Part shown: positions 1 through 6,493 of the stretch, in pieces | How positions within the stretch are numbered: position 1 is the stretch's first letter | Layout: every line of letters starts with the position of its first letter | DNA from: Zoogloea sp. | GTDB lineage: Bacteria > Pseudomonadota > Gammaproteobacteria > Burkholderiales > Rhodocyclaceae | Reading direction: 5' to 3' | NCBI GenBank assembly: GCA_016790385.1 | Contig: JAEUNV010000210.1 | Span: 1-9,170 of the forward strand | DNA: 9,170 nt | The notes under the pieces: model-generated | What the model saw: the letters and a program-made list of their open reading frames with translations, nothing else | Told to the model about the DNA's origin: nothing | The model's database searches: none | Translations under genes and position numbers: made by a program

Positions 1-1
1 C

Positions 2-1771
2 GAGATACTGATCCCCGAGGATGGCCCGCCAAGCTTCTTCTATATCGTCTATCGCGGCAAGGTGCAGGCCAGACAGGTCGGCAGCATTGCCGTCACGGAG
101 TATTCAACCCTGACCCTGGGGCCCGGCGAGGGCTTCCCGATCGGTGCGATCTCCGCCGGCCGTCCGTCCACCAACGGCTACATCGCGGTCGAGGACAGTT
201 ACTGCTTTCAGCTTCCGGCGGCCGATTTCCTGAAGCTGCAGGAACTCAGCCCCACCTTCCAACTGTTCTGCACCCGCTACATCGCCAGCTTGCTCAACCA
301 ATCCAGAGAGCAGCTGCAAATCCAGTTTTCCCAGCGGGCCGCCGAGCAGCAGACAATGACCACGTCGCTCTCCAACCTGGTCAAGAAAGCGCCCATCTTT
401 GTGGCTCCGGGCCTCGCCACCCGCTCCGCCCTCGAGAAGATGGTGGAAGCCGGCGTGGGTTGCCTCGCGGTGGCCAACGAAGACGAGAAGCCGGTGGGCG
501 TGCTGACCCAGAGCGACATCCTCAAACGCATCGTGCTGCCGGGCTTTGATCTGACTCGCCCCATCGCCGATGTGATGACCACCCCACCCCACACCCTGAA
601 CGCAAGTGCCAGTGCCTACGACGCAGCCCTTGAGATGGCGACCCACGGCGTGCGCCACATTCTGGTTGTCGACACCGAAGACAAGCTCAAGGGCGTAATC
701 TCCGAACGTGACCTGTTTGCCCTGCAACGCATCGGCCTGCGCCAGATCCGTTCGGGCATCGAAAGTGCCGCCGACGTGCAGGCCCTTCAGCGGGCCAGCC
801 GTGACATCCGCCAGCTGGCCCTCAACCTGCTGGCCCAGGGCATCGGTGCCGAGCAGCTGACCCAGTTCATTTCGGCCCTCAACGATGCCCTGACCCGCCG
901 CATCATCGAACTCAACCTCAATCGCCACGACCTTTACGGGGTTGAATACGCCTGGCTGGCATTTGGCTCTGAAGGGCGCCACGAGCAGACCCTCTCCACC
1001 GACCAGGACAACGGGATTCTCTACGTCCTCCCCGAATGGGCCGACAAGGAGCCTTTGAAGCTGCGCCTGCTGGAGTTCGCGAAGGATGTGAACAACGACC
1101 TCGCCGCCTGTGGTTTCCCCCTGTGCGAAGGCAATATCATGGCCAGCAACCCGGATCTGTGCCTGACCTTCGACGAGTGGCGCGAGAAGTTCGGTACCTG
1201 GATCCGCGAGCCTCATCCCGAGGCCCTGCTCAACGCCACCATCTTCTTCGACTACCGCGTGCTCTACGGAGACGAGAAACTCGCCCACAAGCTGCGCCAC
1301 TGGCTGCTGTCCATGACCGGTGGCAACCCGGCCTTCCTCAAGGCCATGGCCACCAACGCCCTCGACGTGTCACCGCCCTTGGGCAAGATCCGCGATTTCG
1401 TCACCGATGATGACCCCCGCCATCCCGGCACTATCGATCTCAAGAAATTCGGGGCTCGCCTTTTCGTGGATGCCGCCCGCGTCCTGTCTCTGCGCACCGG
1501 GGTGGACGCCACCAGCACGGTGCAGCGCCTCCGCCAGGGAGGCGCCCGAATCGGCATGCCCGCCGAGGAACTGGCGGCCATGGCCGACGGCTTCCATTTC
1601 ATCCAGTTGCTACGCCTGCGTCACCAGCACCTCGACACCGATCATGGATCGTCGGGTGACAACCGCGTCAAGCCGGATGACCTCAACGAACTTGACCGCC
1701 GCATCCTCAAGGAGGCCTTCCGTCAGGCTCGCAAGATCCAACTCCGTCTCAAGCTGGATTATCAGGTATGA
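2..1771 (+). CDS. cNMP-binding/CBS/DUF294 nucleotidyltransferase-like protein (5' partial)
   Basis: The reading frame is open from the left edge (first full codon at 2), so the N-terminus is missing and 589 residues are visible. A GTG at 62 is in frame but internal, because the codons before it continue the same beta-roll domain. Domain order: the end of a cyclic-nucleotide-binding-like beta-roll (to about residue 100 of the fragment); a pair of CBS domains (about 125-245) that in this fold usually bind adenine nucleotides; a GlnD-like DUF294 nucleotidyltransferase domain with Gly-Ser at 965-970 followed by TDQDN, whose metal-binding Asp codons are at 1001 and 1007; and a C-terminal helical substrate-binding domain. 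The Gly-Ser and Asp-x-Asp signature is intact, so catalysis is plausible. The substrate is unknown. In many proteobacteria this family lies beside a 3'-5' exonuclease and often an acetate/solute symporter. The first of these is seen here. Cytosolic regulatory role is inferred. Confidence 0.9.
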   Translation, partial: EILIPEDGPPSFFYIVYRGKVQARQVGSIAVTEYSTLTLGPGEGFPIGAISAGRPSTNGYIAVEDSYCFQLPAADFLKLQELSPTFQLFCTRYIASLLNQSREQLQIQFSQRAAEQQTMTTSLSNLVKKAPIFVAPGLATRSALEKMVEAGVGCLAVANEDEKPVGVLTQSDILKRIVLPGFDLTRPIADVMTTPPHTLNASASAYDAALEMATHGVRHILVVDTEDKLKGVISERDLFALQRIGLRQIRSGIESAADVQALQRASRDIRQLALNLLAQGIGAEQLTQFISALNDALTRRIIELNLNRHDLYGVEYAWLAFGSEGRHEQTLSTDQDNGILYVLPEWADKEPLKLRLLEFAKDVNNDLAACGFPLCEGNIMASNPDLCLTFDEWREKFGTWIREPHPEALLNATIFFDYRVLYGDEKLAHKLRHWLLSMTGGNPAFLKAMATNALDVSPPLGKIRDFVTDDDPRHPGTIDLKKFGARLFVDAARVLSLRTGVDATSTVQRLRQGGARIGMPAEELAAMADGFHFIQLLRLRHQHLDTDHGSSGDNRVKPDDLNELDRRILKEAFRQARKIQLRLKLDYQV

Positions 1772-2403
1772 ACTGGCTCTCCCGACTCCTGCCGGGGAGC
1801 AGCCCGGCCCTCAGCCCCGAACAGCACGCGGCCCTGGACGCCATCACCGCGCTGCCCGTTCCCGATCTGGGGCGATCACACTACGAAACACGCTATGTGG
1901 TGATCAATACCGAAACCGGCGCCATGGACGGCGGCGGCCAGCGGCTGCTGGCGGTGGGTGCCGTGGCCATCAACCAGGGGCTGCTGCATCCGGCCGACGC
2001 CTACCATGCGCAACTGGGCAGCGCACCGGCAGATGCCTTGATCGGTCTGATACGCTTCGTCGCCCGCTCACCCGTCGTGGTTTTCAACGCACCATTCAAC
2101 CAGGGGGTTCTGGAGCGTGCCCTTGAGCAGAACCTGGGCAGCCTCCCCGAATTCGACTGGCTCGACCTGATGGTCCTGATGCCCAGCCTCTACCCGGAGC
2201 GGATCGCTGGTCAGGCACGCATGGATGCCTGGCTGGGTGCTTTCGGGATCGACCGACTGGATCACCGGGATGCCCTGCTGGAGGCGCTATGCGTGGCCCA
2301 GTTGCTTCAGGTCGCGCTCGCCCGGGCCAATGCCCAGGGCCTGACGTCGCCGAGGGAACTGCTCGACACCCAGAGCAGCCGAAAGTGGCTGCGGGGCACT
2401 TGA
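1768..2403 (+). CDS. DnaQ-like 3'-5' exonuclease-fold protein with degenerate active site
   Basis: This 211-residue protein starts with ATG overlapping the upstream stop (ATGA), which implies translational coupling to the nucleotidyltransferase-like gene. No strong ribosome site precedes it. An N-terminal leader of about 40 residues is followed by one DEDDh exonuclease domain. Motif I reads VVINTETGAM (N47, E49) where active members have D-x-E-T. Motif II reads FNAPFNQGVL (N111) where HNAxFD is usual. Motif III is H166 followed by E172, where H-x4-D is usual. Thus three metal-binding aspartates are replaced by Asn, Asn and Glu, while hydrophobic positions and the motif I glutamate remain. The fold assignment is firm, but exonuclease activity is doubtful. 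A binding or regulatory role with its operon partner is inferred. The reading frame is intact with normal codon use, so it does not look like a decaying pseudogene. Confidence 0.85.
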   Translation: MNWLSRLLPGSSPALSPEQHAALDAITALPVPDLGRSHYETRYVVINTETGAMDGGGQRLLAVGAVAINQGLLHPADAYHAQLGSAPADALIGLIRFVARSPVVVFNAPFNQGVLERALEQNLGSLPEFDWLDLMVLMPSLYPERIAGQARMDAWLGAFGIDRLDHRDALLEALCVAQLLQVALARANAQGLTSPRELLDTQSSRKWLRGT

Positions 2404-2445
2404 AGGCATCCACACCTTAGGGCGCGGCGGCGCCCTGCCTTCAAG
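2399..2445. repeat. Nested inverted repeat in convergent exonuclease/orn gap
   Basis: Outer arms CTTGAAGGCA (2399-2408) and TGCCTTCAAG (2436-2445) are perfect 10-bp inverted repeats. Inside them, AGGGCGC (2419-2425) and GCGCCCT (2430-2436) form a 7-bp GC stem with a GGCG loop. The two right-hand arms share T2436, and 10 unpaired bases lie on the left. The TGA stop of the upstream gene (2401-2403) is inside the outer left arm. No U-tract follows on either strand, so this is not a textbook intrinsic terminator. It may mark the 3' ends of the two convergent transcripts or protect them from decay. Confidence 0.5.
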
Positions 2446-2472
2446 CTGCACCCCTCGCTCGTCCGAGCAGGA

Positions 2473-3018
2473 TCAAAGCTTCAGGAAGTTATCCCTGTAG
2501 TAGCGCAGTTCGGCAATCGATTCATGGATGTCCGCCAGCGCCTGATGGGCGCCCTTCTTCTCAAGCCCCTTGTAGACGTCCGGGCGCCAGCGCCGTGCCA
2601 GCTCCTTGAGGGTGGAGACATCCAGGTTGCGATAATGGAACCACTCTTCCAGCGTTGGCATGTAGCGCGCCATGAAGCGACGATCCTGACCGATGGAGTT
2701 GCCGCACATCGGCGAGGTCCGTGACGGGATGTACTGCTTCATGAATTCCAGGTAGATCTGCTCGGCCTCGGCTTCGCCAATGGACGAGGCCTTGACCCGG
2801 TCAATCAGGCCCGAGCGCCCATGGGTGTTCTTGTTCCATTCGTCCATGGCATCAAGCACGGCATCAGACTGATGCACCGCAACCACCGGGCCCTCGGCCA
2901 CCACATCCAGATGGCTGTTGGTGACGACCATCGCAATCTCGATGATGCGGTCACGGTCGGGATCGAGGCCGGTCATTTCCATATCCAGCCAGATGAGGTG
3001 ATTCTGGTCCTGTGCCAT
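2473..3018 (-). CDS. orn: Oligoribonuclease
   Basis: Orn degrades 2-5 nt RNA fragments, in particular dinucleotides including pGpG from c-di-GMP breakdown, and completes cytosolic RNA turnover. The 181-residue product has the full DEDDh set: D12 and E14 in [11 protein letters not shown]112 in [10 protein letters not shown], and H158 with D163 near the C-terminus. The conserved YRNLDVST segment (129-136) is also present. The length matches the family (about 180). The reading frame is open upstream to an ATG at 3060, but the start at 3018 (MAQDQNHL) fits the family N-terminus and lies downstream of a good -10 element. A weak CGGA sits 6 nt before it. The gene stands alone, diverging from the M48 protease and converging on the degenerate exonuclease. 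Confidence 0.97.
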   Translation of the reverse strand: MAQDQNHLIWLDMEMTGLDPDRDRIIEIAMVVTNSHLDVVAEGPVVAVHQSDAVLDAMDEWNKNTHGRSGLIDRVKASSIGEAEAEQIYLEFMKQYIPSRTSPMCGNSIGQDRRFMARYMPTLEEWFHYRNLDVSTLKELARRWRPDVYKGLEKKGAHQALADIHESIAELRYYRDNFLKL

Positions 3019-3047
3019 AATCGGTCCGCTTTTTTGGTAAAGGCGCG

Positions 3048-3053
3048 ATTCTA
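3048..3053 (-). promoter_or_regulatory. Likely orn promoter -10 element
   Basis: Read on the minus strand, TAGAAT is followed by the GC-rich discriminator CGCGCC, placing transcription initiation about 25 nt upstream of the orn ATG at 3018. A -35 hexamer at normal spacing is not convincing. A GC-rich discriminator of this sort is typical of growth-rate or stringently controlled housekeeping promoters; applying that here is inference. If used, this promoter excludes the longer orn start at 3060. Confidence 0.45.
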
Positions 3054-3096
3054 CGCCCATGCCCGGCTTCCGCCCTACCCCCCAAGCCCCTCTCCG

Positions 3097-4350
3097 ATGA
3101 CCTCAAGCCAACTCTCCGCCATCTTTCTGTTAACCCTCTTTGCCGGCCTCATGGTCCGTTTCTGGCTTGCGATGCGCCAAATGCTGCATGTTCGCCACCA
3201 CCGAGGCAGCGTGCCCACGGCCTTCGCCGAGATCATTTCGCTGGAAGCTCACCAGAAGGCTGCCGACTACACGCTTGCGCGAGTCCGGTTGGGGATGGTC
3301 GATCTGTTCATCTCTTCCTGCCTGTTGCTCATTCTCACCCTGGGCGGATTGGCCCAGGGACTTTACGATCTGACGGGTCGTTTTCTGGACGCCGGCAGTC
3401 TGGCCCAGGGTCTCGCATTCATCGCCGCGATCGCCGGCATCTCCTGGCTGATTGACCTACCCCTCGGGCTTTACCGCAGCTTCGGGCTTGAAGCCCGTTT
3501 TGGCTTCAACCGCCTCACGCCGGGCCTGTTCATCGTTGATACGCTGAAGGGCGTGGCCCTGGCCGCGCTCATCGGTCTGCCACTGCTCGCCTTCGTGCTG
3601 TGGCTGATGGAGGCGATGGGCGAACGCTGGTGGCTCTTTGTATGGGCCTTCTGGCTGAGCTTCAACCTGCTTGTTCTGTTGGTCTATCCGACCTTCATCG
3701 CGCCCTTGTTCAACAAGTTCAAACCTCTGGAGGACGGCCCCCTCAAGTCCCGCATCGAAAGCCTGATGACCCGCTGCGGGTTTCGCCTGTCGGGACTCTT
3801 CGTGATGGATGGTTCAAAACGCTCGGCCCACGGCAATGCCTATTTCACGGGCTTCGGCGCAGCCAAACGCATCGTCTTCTTCGACACCTTGCTCGACAAG
3901 CTTGCCCCTGCCGAGGTGGAGGCCGTACTGGCCCACGAGCTGGGTCATTATCACCATCACCATCTGTGGAAGCGTCTTGCCGTGATCGGCGTCGGCAGCC
4001 TGCTGTTCTTCGCCCTCCTGGGTCATCTGGCAAATCAGGCCTGGTTCTTCGAGGGTCTGGGCATGCAGGCGAGTGGCACCGCCCCCACGCTGGTGCTGTT
4101 TGCCCTGACGCTGCCCGTATTTACCTTCCCCCTGACCCCGCTGATGAGCATGTGGTCTCGCCGGCACGAATTCCAGGCCGATGCCTATGCAGCCAGCCAG
4201 GCACCCGCCTCCGCACTTGTCAGCGCTCTGGTTAAGCTGTACCGGGACAACGCCTCCACCCTGACCCCCGACCCCCTTTACTCCAGCGTGTATGACTCCC
4301 ACCCGCCCGCGGCAATTCGCATCGCCCGGCTACAGGTGGCCAGCCAGTGA
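3097..4350 (+). CDS. Ste24-like M48 family integral membrane zinc metallopeptidase
   Basis: This 417-residue membrane protease belongs to the Ste24/CAAX-protease branch of M48, whose bacterial members are thought to act on membrane or lipidated substrates; the substrate here is unknown. Hydrophobic segments lie near 6-25, 65-92, 102-125, 148-172, 178-203, 293-313 and 328-349. The zinc site is HELGH (H280, E281, H284) with the third ligand E358 in HEFQADAYA, and D362 conserved. FGFN (136-138 region), NAYFTGFG (248-254) and a C-terminal [12 protein letters not shown] are further family marks. The frame is open back to 2821, but that part is antisense to orn; the ATG at 3097 begins directly before the first membrane segment. 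No Shine-Dalgarno is seen; the leader is pyrimidine-rich. The stop overlaps the rsgA start (GTGA), so the two are probably cotranscribed. Confidence 0.93.
   Translation: MTSSQLSAIFLLTLFAGLMVRFWLAMRQMLHVRHHRGSVPTAFAEIISLEAHQKAADYTLARVRLGMVDLFISSCLLLILTLGGLAQGLYDLTGRFLDAGSLAQGLAFIAAIAGISWLIDLPLGLYRSFGLEARFGFNRLTPGLFIVDTLKGVALAALIGLPLLAFVLWLMEAMGERWWLFVWAFWLSFNLLVLLVYPTFIAPLFNKFKPLEDGPLKSRIESLMTRCGFRLSGLFVMDGSKRSAHGNAYFTGFGAAKRIVFFDTLLDKLAPAEVEAVLAHELGHYHHHHLWKRLAVIGVGSLLFFALLGHLANQAWFFEGLGMQASGTAPTLVLFALTLPVFTFPLTPLMSMWSRRHEFQADAYAASQAPASALVSALVKLYRDNASTLTPDPLYSSVYDSHPPAAIRIARLQVASQ
4334..4339 (+). promoter_or_regulatory. Ribosome binding site of rsgA
   Basis: AGGTGG lies 7 nt before the GTG at 4347, inside the last codons of the M48 gene. 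This supports GTG as the true rsgA start in spite of the overlap with the upstream stop codon. Confidence 0.65.
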
Positions 4351-5240
4351 AGACCGTCGGCACGCTGATCGCCGCCTTCGGTCGCCAATACGAGGTGCGT
4401 AGCGACGCGGGCGAGATTCTGCTTTGCGTACCCCGTGGCAAGAAAAGCCTGTTTGCCTGCGGCGACCGGGTTCAGATTGCCGCCACCGGCCCGGGCCAAG
4501 GGGTGATCGACAGGCTGCTGGAACGCAACAGCCTTTTGTATCGCTCTGATGCCTGGCGGCAGAAACTGATCGCCGCCAACGCCACCCAGGTGGTGATGGT
4601 GGTGGCCACCGAACCCAGCTTCAGCGATGAGTTCATCTCCCGTTGTCTGTGCGCAGCGGAGAACCAGAATCTCAAGGTACTGATTGTTCTGAACAAAACC
4701 GACATCGTCAGCGGCCTTGCTGACGCGCGGGCGCGCCTGGCTCCCTTCGCAGCACTGGGTTACCCGGTGCTGGAGCTCTCCGCCCTGGATACCGTGGACG
4801 CACTACGGACACGCCTGATCGGTGAAACGAGTCTGCTGGTCGGGCAATCCGGCATGGGCAAATCCACCCTGACAAATGCCCTCATTCCCGAGGCCAGGGC
4901 CGAAACACGCGAGATTTCGGAGGTGCTGGATACGGGCAAACACACCACCACGTTTGCCCGTCTCTACCCCCTGTCCGAAGGCGGCGGCATCATCGACAGC
5001 CCTGGCATGCAGACCTTCGGGTTGGTCCATCTGGACGGAAAGGCCCTGGAAGACAGCTTTCGGGAGTTCCGCCCCTATGCCGGACAATGCCGTTTCCGGG
5101 ATTGTCGGCACGATTCGGAACCCGGCTGCGCCCTGCGGGAAGCGGCGGAAAGCGGTCGGATCGAGATGAAGCGCCTGCGTCAGTTCCTGCAATTCCGTGC
5201 GGAATGCGAGCAGGGGCGGCGTCAGGCGCAGGGCTGGTAG
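4347..5240 (+). CDS. rsgA: Ribosome small-subunit-dependent GTPase A
   Basis: RsgA is a circularly permuted GTPase that checks and releases late 30S subunit assembly factors. The 297-residue product has an N-terminal OB fold (about 1-65), then the permuted order of GTPase motifs: G4 NKTD (116-119), G5 around LELSAL, G1 GQSGMGKST (166-174), switch-region TTTF and G3 DSPG (217-220). The C-terminal zinc finger has ligands C248, C253, H255 and C261. All expected motifs are intact. The start is GTG overlapping the M48 stop codon by GTGA and has a good ribosome site within the upstream gene. The pairing of a membrane protease with RsgA, divergent from orn, is one I associate with betaproteobacteria. 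Confidence 0.97.
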   Translation: MKTVGTLIAAFGRQYEVRSDAGEILLCVPRGKKSLFACGDRVQIAATGPGQGVIDRLLERNSLLYRSDAWRQKLIAANATQVVMVVATEPSFSDEFISRCLCAAENQNLKVLIVLNKTDIVSGLADARARLAPFAALGYPVLELSALDTVDALRTRLIGETSLLVGQSGMGKSTLTNALIPEARAETREISEVLDTGKHTTTFARLYPLSEGGGIIDSPGMQTFGLVHLDGKALEDSFREFRPYAGQCRFRDCRHDSEPGCALREAAESGRIEMKRLRQFLQFRAECEQGRRQAQGW

Positions 5241-5278
5241 CCCCTGCCGCACCGCGAAGCAGGCTCATCCCACATCAC
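5241..5278. other. Convergent rsgA/Anbu gap, no clear terminator
   Basis: The 38 bp between the two stop codons hold only weak pairings: CCCCTG (5241-5246) with CAGGGG (5280-5285), and CCTGC (5243-5247) with GCAGG (5259-5263). Neither is followed by a T-run on either strand. Termination is probably Rho-dependent or the transcripts overlap; this is inference. Confidence 0.35.
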
Positions 5279-6031
5279 TCAGGGGAGTTCATCGCCCCGG
5301 CCCAGCCAATCCGGGTTGGGCAGTTCGTCAAAAGCATGGCCGAGGGCCTCGCTCCAGCGATTGCGGATCATTGCGAAATACTCGTTCTTGGCGTCGATGC
5401 TGAGGTGTGAGGAAATCTGGAGTTCGTCGGTCTTGATGATCGCCAGATCCAGGGGAACGCCCACCGACAGGTTGGAACGTATGGTGGAATCCATGGAGAT
5501 CAGAGCCAGCTTGGCTGCCTCATCCAGACTGGTATGACGCTTTACCACCCGGTCGATGATCGGCTTGCCATACTTTGACTCACCAATCTGGAAATAAGGC
5601 GTGTCGGGCGTGGCTTCAATGAAGTTGCCCGCGGCATAGATATGAAAAAGCCGCGGCGGCTCCTTGCCGATCTGACCTCCGAGGATAAGTGCTGCAGTGA
5701 AGTCGATGCCGAAATTCTGCAGCGCCTCCGCGTCCCGGCGGAACACCTCCCGCAGCGTCTCCCCGACGTGCCGAGCCGCCTCGAACATGTTGGGCACGGA
5801 CCACAGGTTTTCGCGGGCATCCTGGGAGGCCATGGTCTCCCGCAACATGGAGACGAGCTGCTGGGTGATGGCCAGGTTGCCGGAACTCATGAGCACCAGC
5901 ACACGCTCGCCAGGGCGCTGGAAAATGCTCATCTTGCGGAACGTGTTGATGTGATCGACGCCAGCGTTGGTACGAGAGTCCGAGAGGAACACCATACCCG
6001 CATCCAGCAGCATGCTGACACAGTAGGTCAT
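5279..6031 (-). CDS. Anbu-type proteasome-like peptidase
   Basis: The 250-residue protein begins MTYCVSML, so removal of Met1 would expose Thr2 as the N-terminal nucleophile of the Ntn-hydrolase/proteasome beta fold. D18 in LSDSRTNAG and K33 in TFRKM occupy the places of the catalytic Asp and Lys of proteasome subunits. The segment MDSTIRSNLSVGVPLD (180-195) is typical of Anbu (ancestral beta subunit, also called bacterial proteasome homologue). Length is normal for the family. Anbu proteins assemble into open ring or helical arrangements; physiological substrates are poorly known. The family is often encoded with an alpha-E protein, a circularly permuted ATP-grasp protein and a transglutaminase-like peptidase. 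None is present here: neighbours are rsgA (convergent) and a MerR gene upstream. No convincing Shine-Dalgarno precedes the ATG, and a terminator lies 22 bp upstream. Confidence 0.9.
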   Translation of the reverse strand: MTYCVSMLLDAGMVFLSDSRTNAGVDHINTFRKMSIFQRPGERVLVLMSSGNLAITQQLVSMLRETMASQDARENLWSVPNMFEAARHVGETLREVFRRDAEALQNFGIDFTAALILGGQIGKEPPRLFHIYAAGNFIEATPDTPYFQIGESKYGKPIIDRVVKRHTSLDEAAKLALISMDSTIRSNLSVGVPLDLAIIKTDELQISSHLSIDAKNEYFAMIRNRWSEALGHAFDELPNPDWLGRGDELP

Positions 6032-6047
6032 GGAATGAGGCCCACAG

Positions 6048-6076
6048 AAAAAAGGCGATGCCAGTCAGGCATCGCC
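6048..6076 (-). terminator. Rho-independent terminator after the pheT-ihfA-merR operon
   Basis: On the minus strand a perfect 9-bp stem GGCGATGCC / GGCATCGCC with loop TGACT (plus-strand arms 6054-6062 and 6068-6076) runs directly into six T residues (6048-6053). It lies about 40 bp past the MerR stop codon and just 22 bp before the Anbu start codon. Confidence 0.85.
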
Positions 6077-6111
6077 CCGGAAAGGGGAAATACGCAGCAC
6101 ATCGGGCTGCG
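6075..6111 (-). repeat. Two further hairpins preceding the terminator
   Basis: Between the MerR stop and the terminator are CGCAGC / GCTGCG (plus-strand 6093-6098 and 6106-6111, 7-nt loop) and CCCC / GGGG (6075-6078 and 6084-6087, 5-nt loop). The latter shares two bases with the terminator stem, so these two hairpins could not both form completely. They may form a structured 3' end or an alternative fold affecting termination. Confidence 0.4.
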
Positions 6112-6115
6112 CAGC

Positions 6116-6493
6116 TCAGTTTTGCAAATCGTGCAGGATGGACTTGATCTCGGCGCGCACCGAAGCCAGTTGCTCACGCAGGCCGACCGATTCCTCGACG
6201 TCCTCACGCTTGCGGGCCGCCATTTCATCAAGACGATTCCGGGCGCCGGAGATGGTGAAACCATCCTGGTACAGCAATTCCCGGATACGGCGAATCAGGA
6301 GAACTTCGTGATGCTGGTAATAGCGTCGATTCCCTCCCCGCTTCACCGGCCGCAACTGGGTGAACTCCTGTTCCCAGTACCTCAGCACATGGGGCTTGAC
6401 GCCACACAGCTCACTCACTTCACCAATTGTGAAATAGCGCTTAAGGGGGATCGGTGGCAGTTCGACTGCCACCGGAAGATCACTTTGCGACAT
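6116..6493 (-). CDS. MerR-family transcriptional regulator
   Basis: This 125-residue DNA-binding protein has a winged helix-turn-helix of the MerR type at about 20-88: [20 protein letters not shown], then YWEQEF and RGGNRRYY in the wing. A helical tail (about 88-125) probably forms the antiparallel dimerisation coil. There is no C-terminal effector-binding domain and no cysteine cluster of a metal sensor; C30 is the only cysteine. The ligand and targets are unknown. The start codon lies inside the end of ihfA, giving a 14-nt overlap, with GGAG (plus strand 6504-6507) 10 nt upstream, so it is translated from the pheT-ihfA message. A MerR gene directly after ihfA is a common proteobacterial arrangement. 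A terminator follows. Confidence 0.93.
   Translation of the reverse strand: MSQSDLPVAVELPPIPLKRYFTIGEVSELCGVKPHVLRYWEQEFTQLRPVKRGGNRRYYQHHEVLLIRRIRELLYQDGFTISGARNRLDEMAARKREDVEESVGLREQLASVRAEIKSILHDLQN

Noticed and set aside
104..1300. A 398-codon open frame on the minus strand opposite the nucleotidyltransferase gene
   Set aside because: It mirrors the codon pattern of a well-supported plus-strand gene with recognisable domains. GC-rich genes often give such antisense frames, and its product has no motif I recognise.
1320..2126. A 268-codon plus-strand frame spanning the junction of the first two genes
   Set aside because: It is out of register with both real genes, and its product is rich in Arg, Ser and Pro as expected of a frame-shifted reading of GC-rich DNA.
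3019..3060. Longer orn start adding 14 residues
   Set aside because: It would place the start codon upstream of the likely -10 element and the extra residues do not match the family N-terminus.
2821..3096. N-terminal extension of the M48 protease frame by 92 codons
   Set aside because: This part is antisense to orn, has no family resemblance, and the membrane protein begins naturally at the ATG at 3097.
3626..3633. GCTGGTGG, the E. coli Chi octamer
   Set aside because: A single copy inside a coding region of an organism whose Chi sequence may differ; it is expected by chance.
6047..6067. Possible sigma-54 promoter for Anbu (TGGCAT followed by a T-run)
   Set aside because: The -12 GC dinucleotide is absent, and the bases are fully explained by the terminator stem and U-tract.
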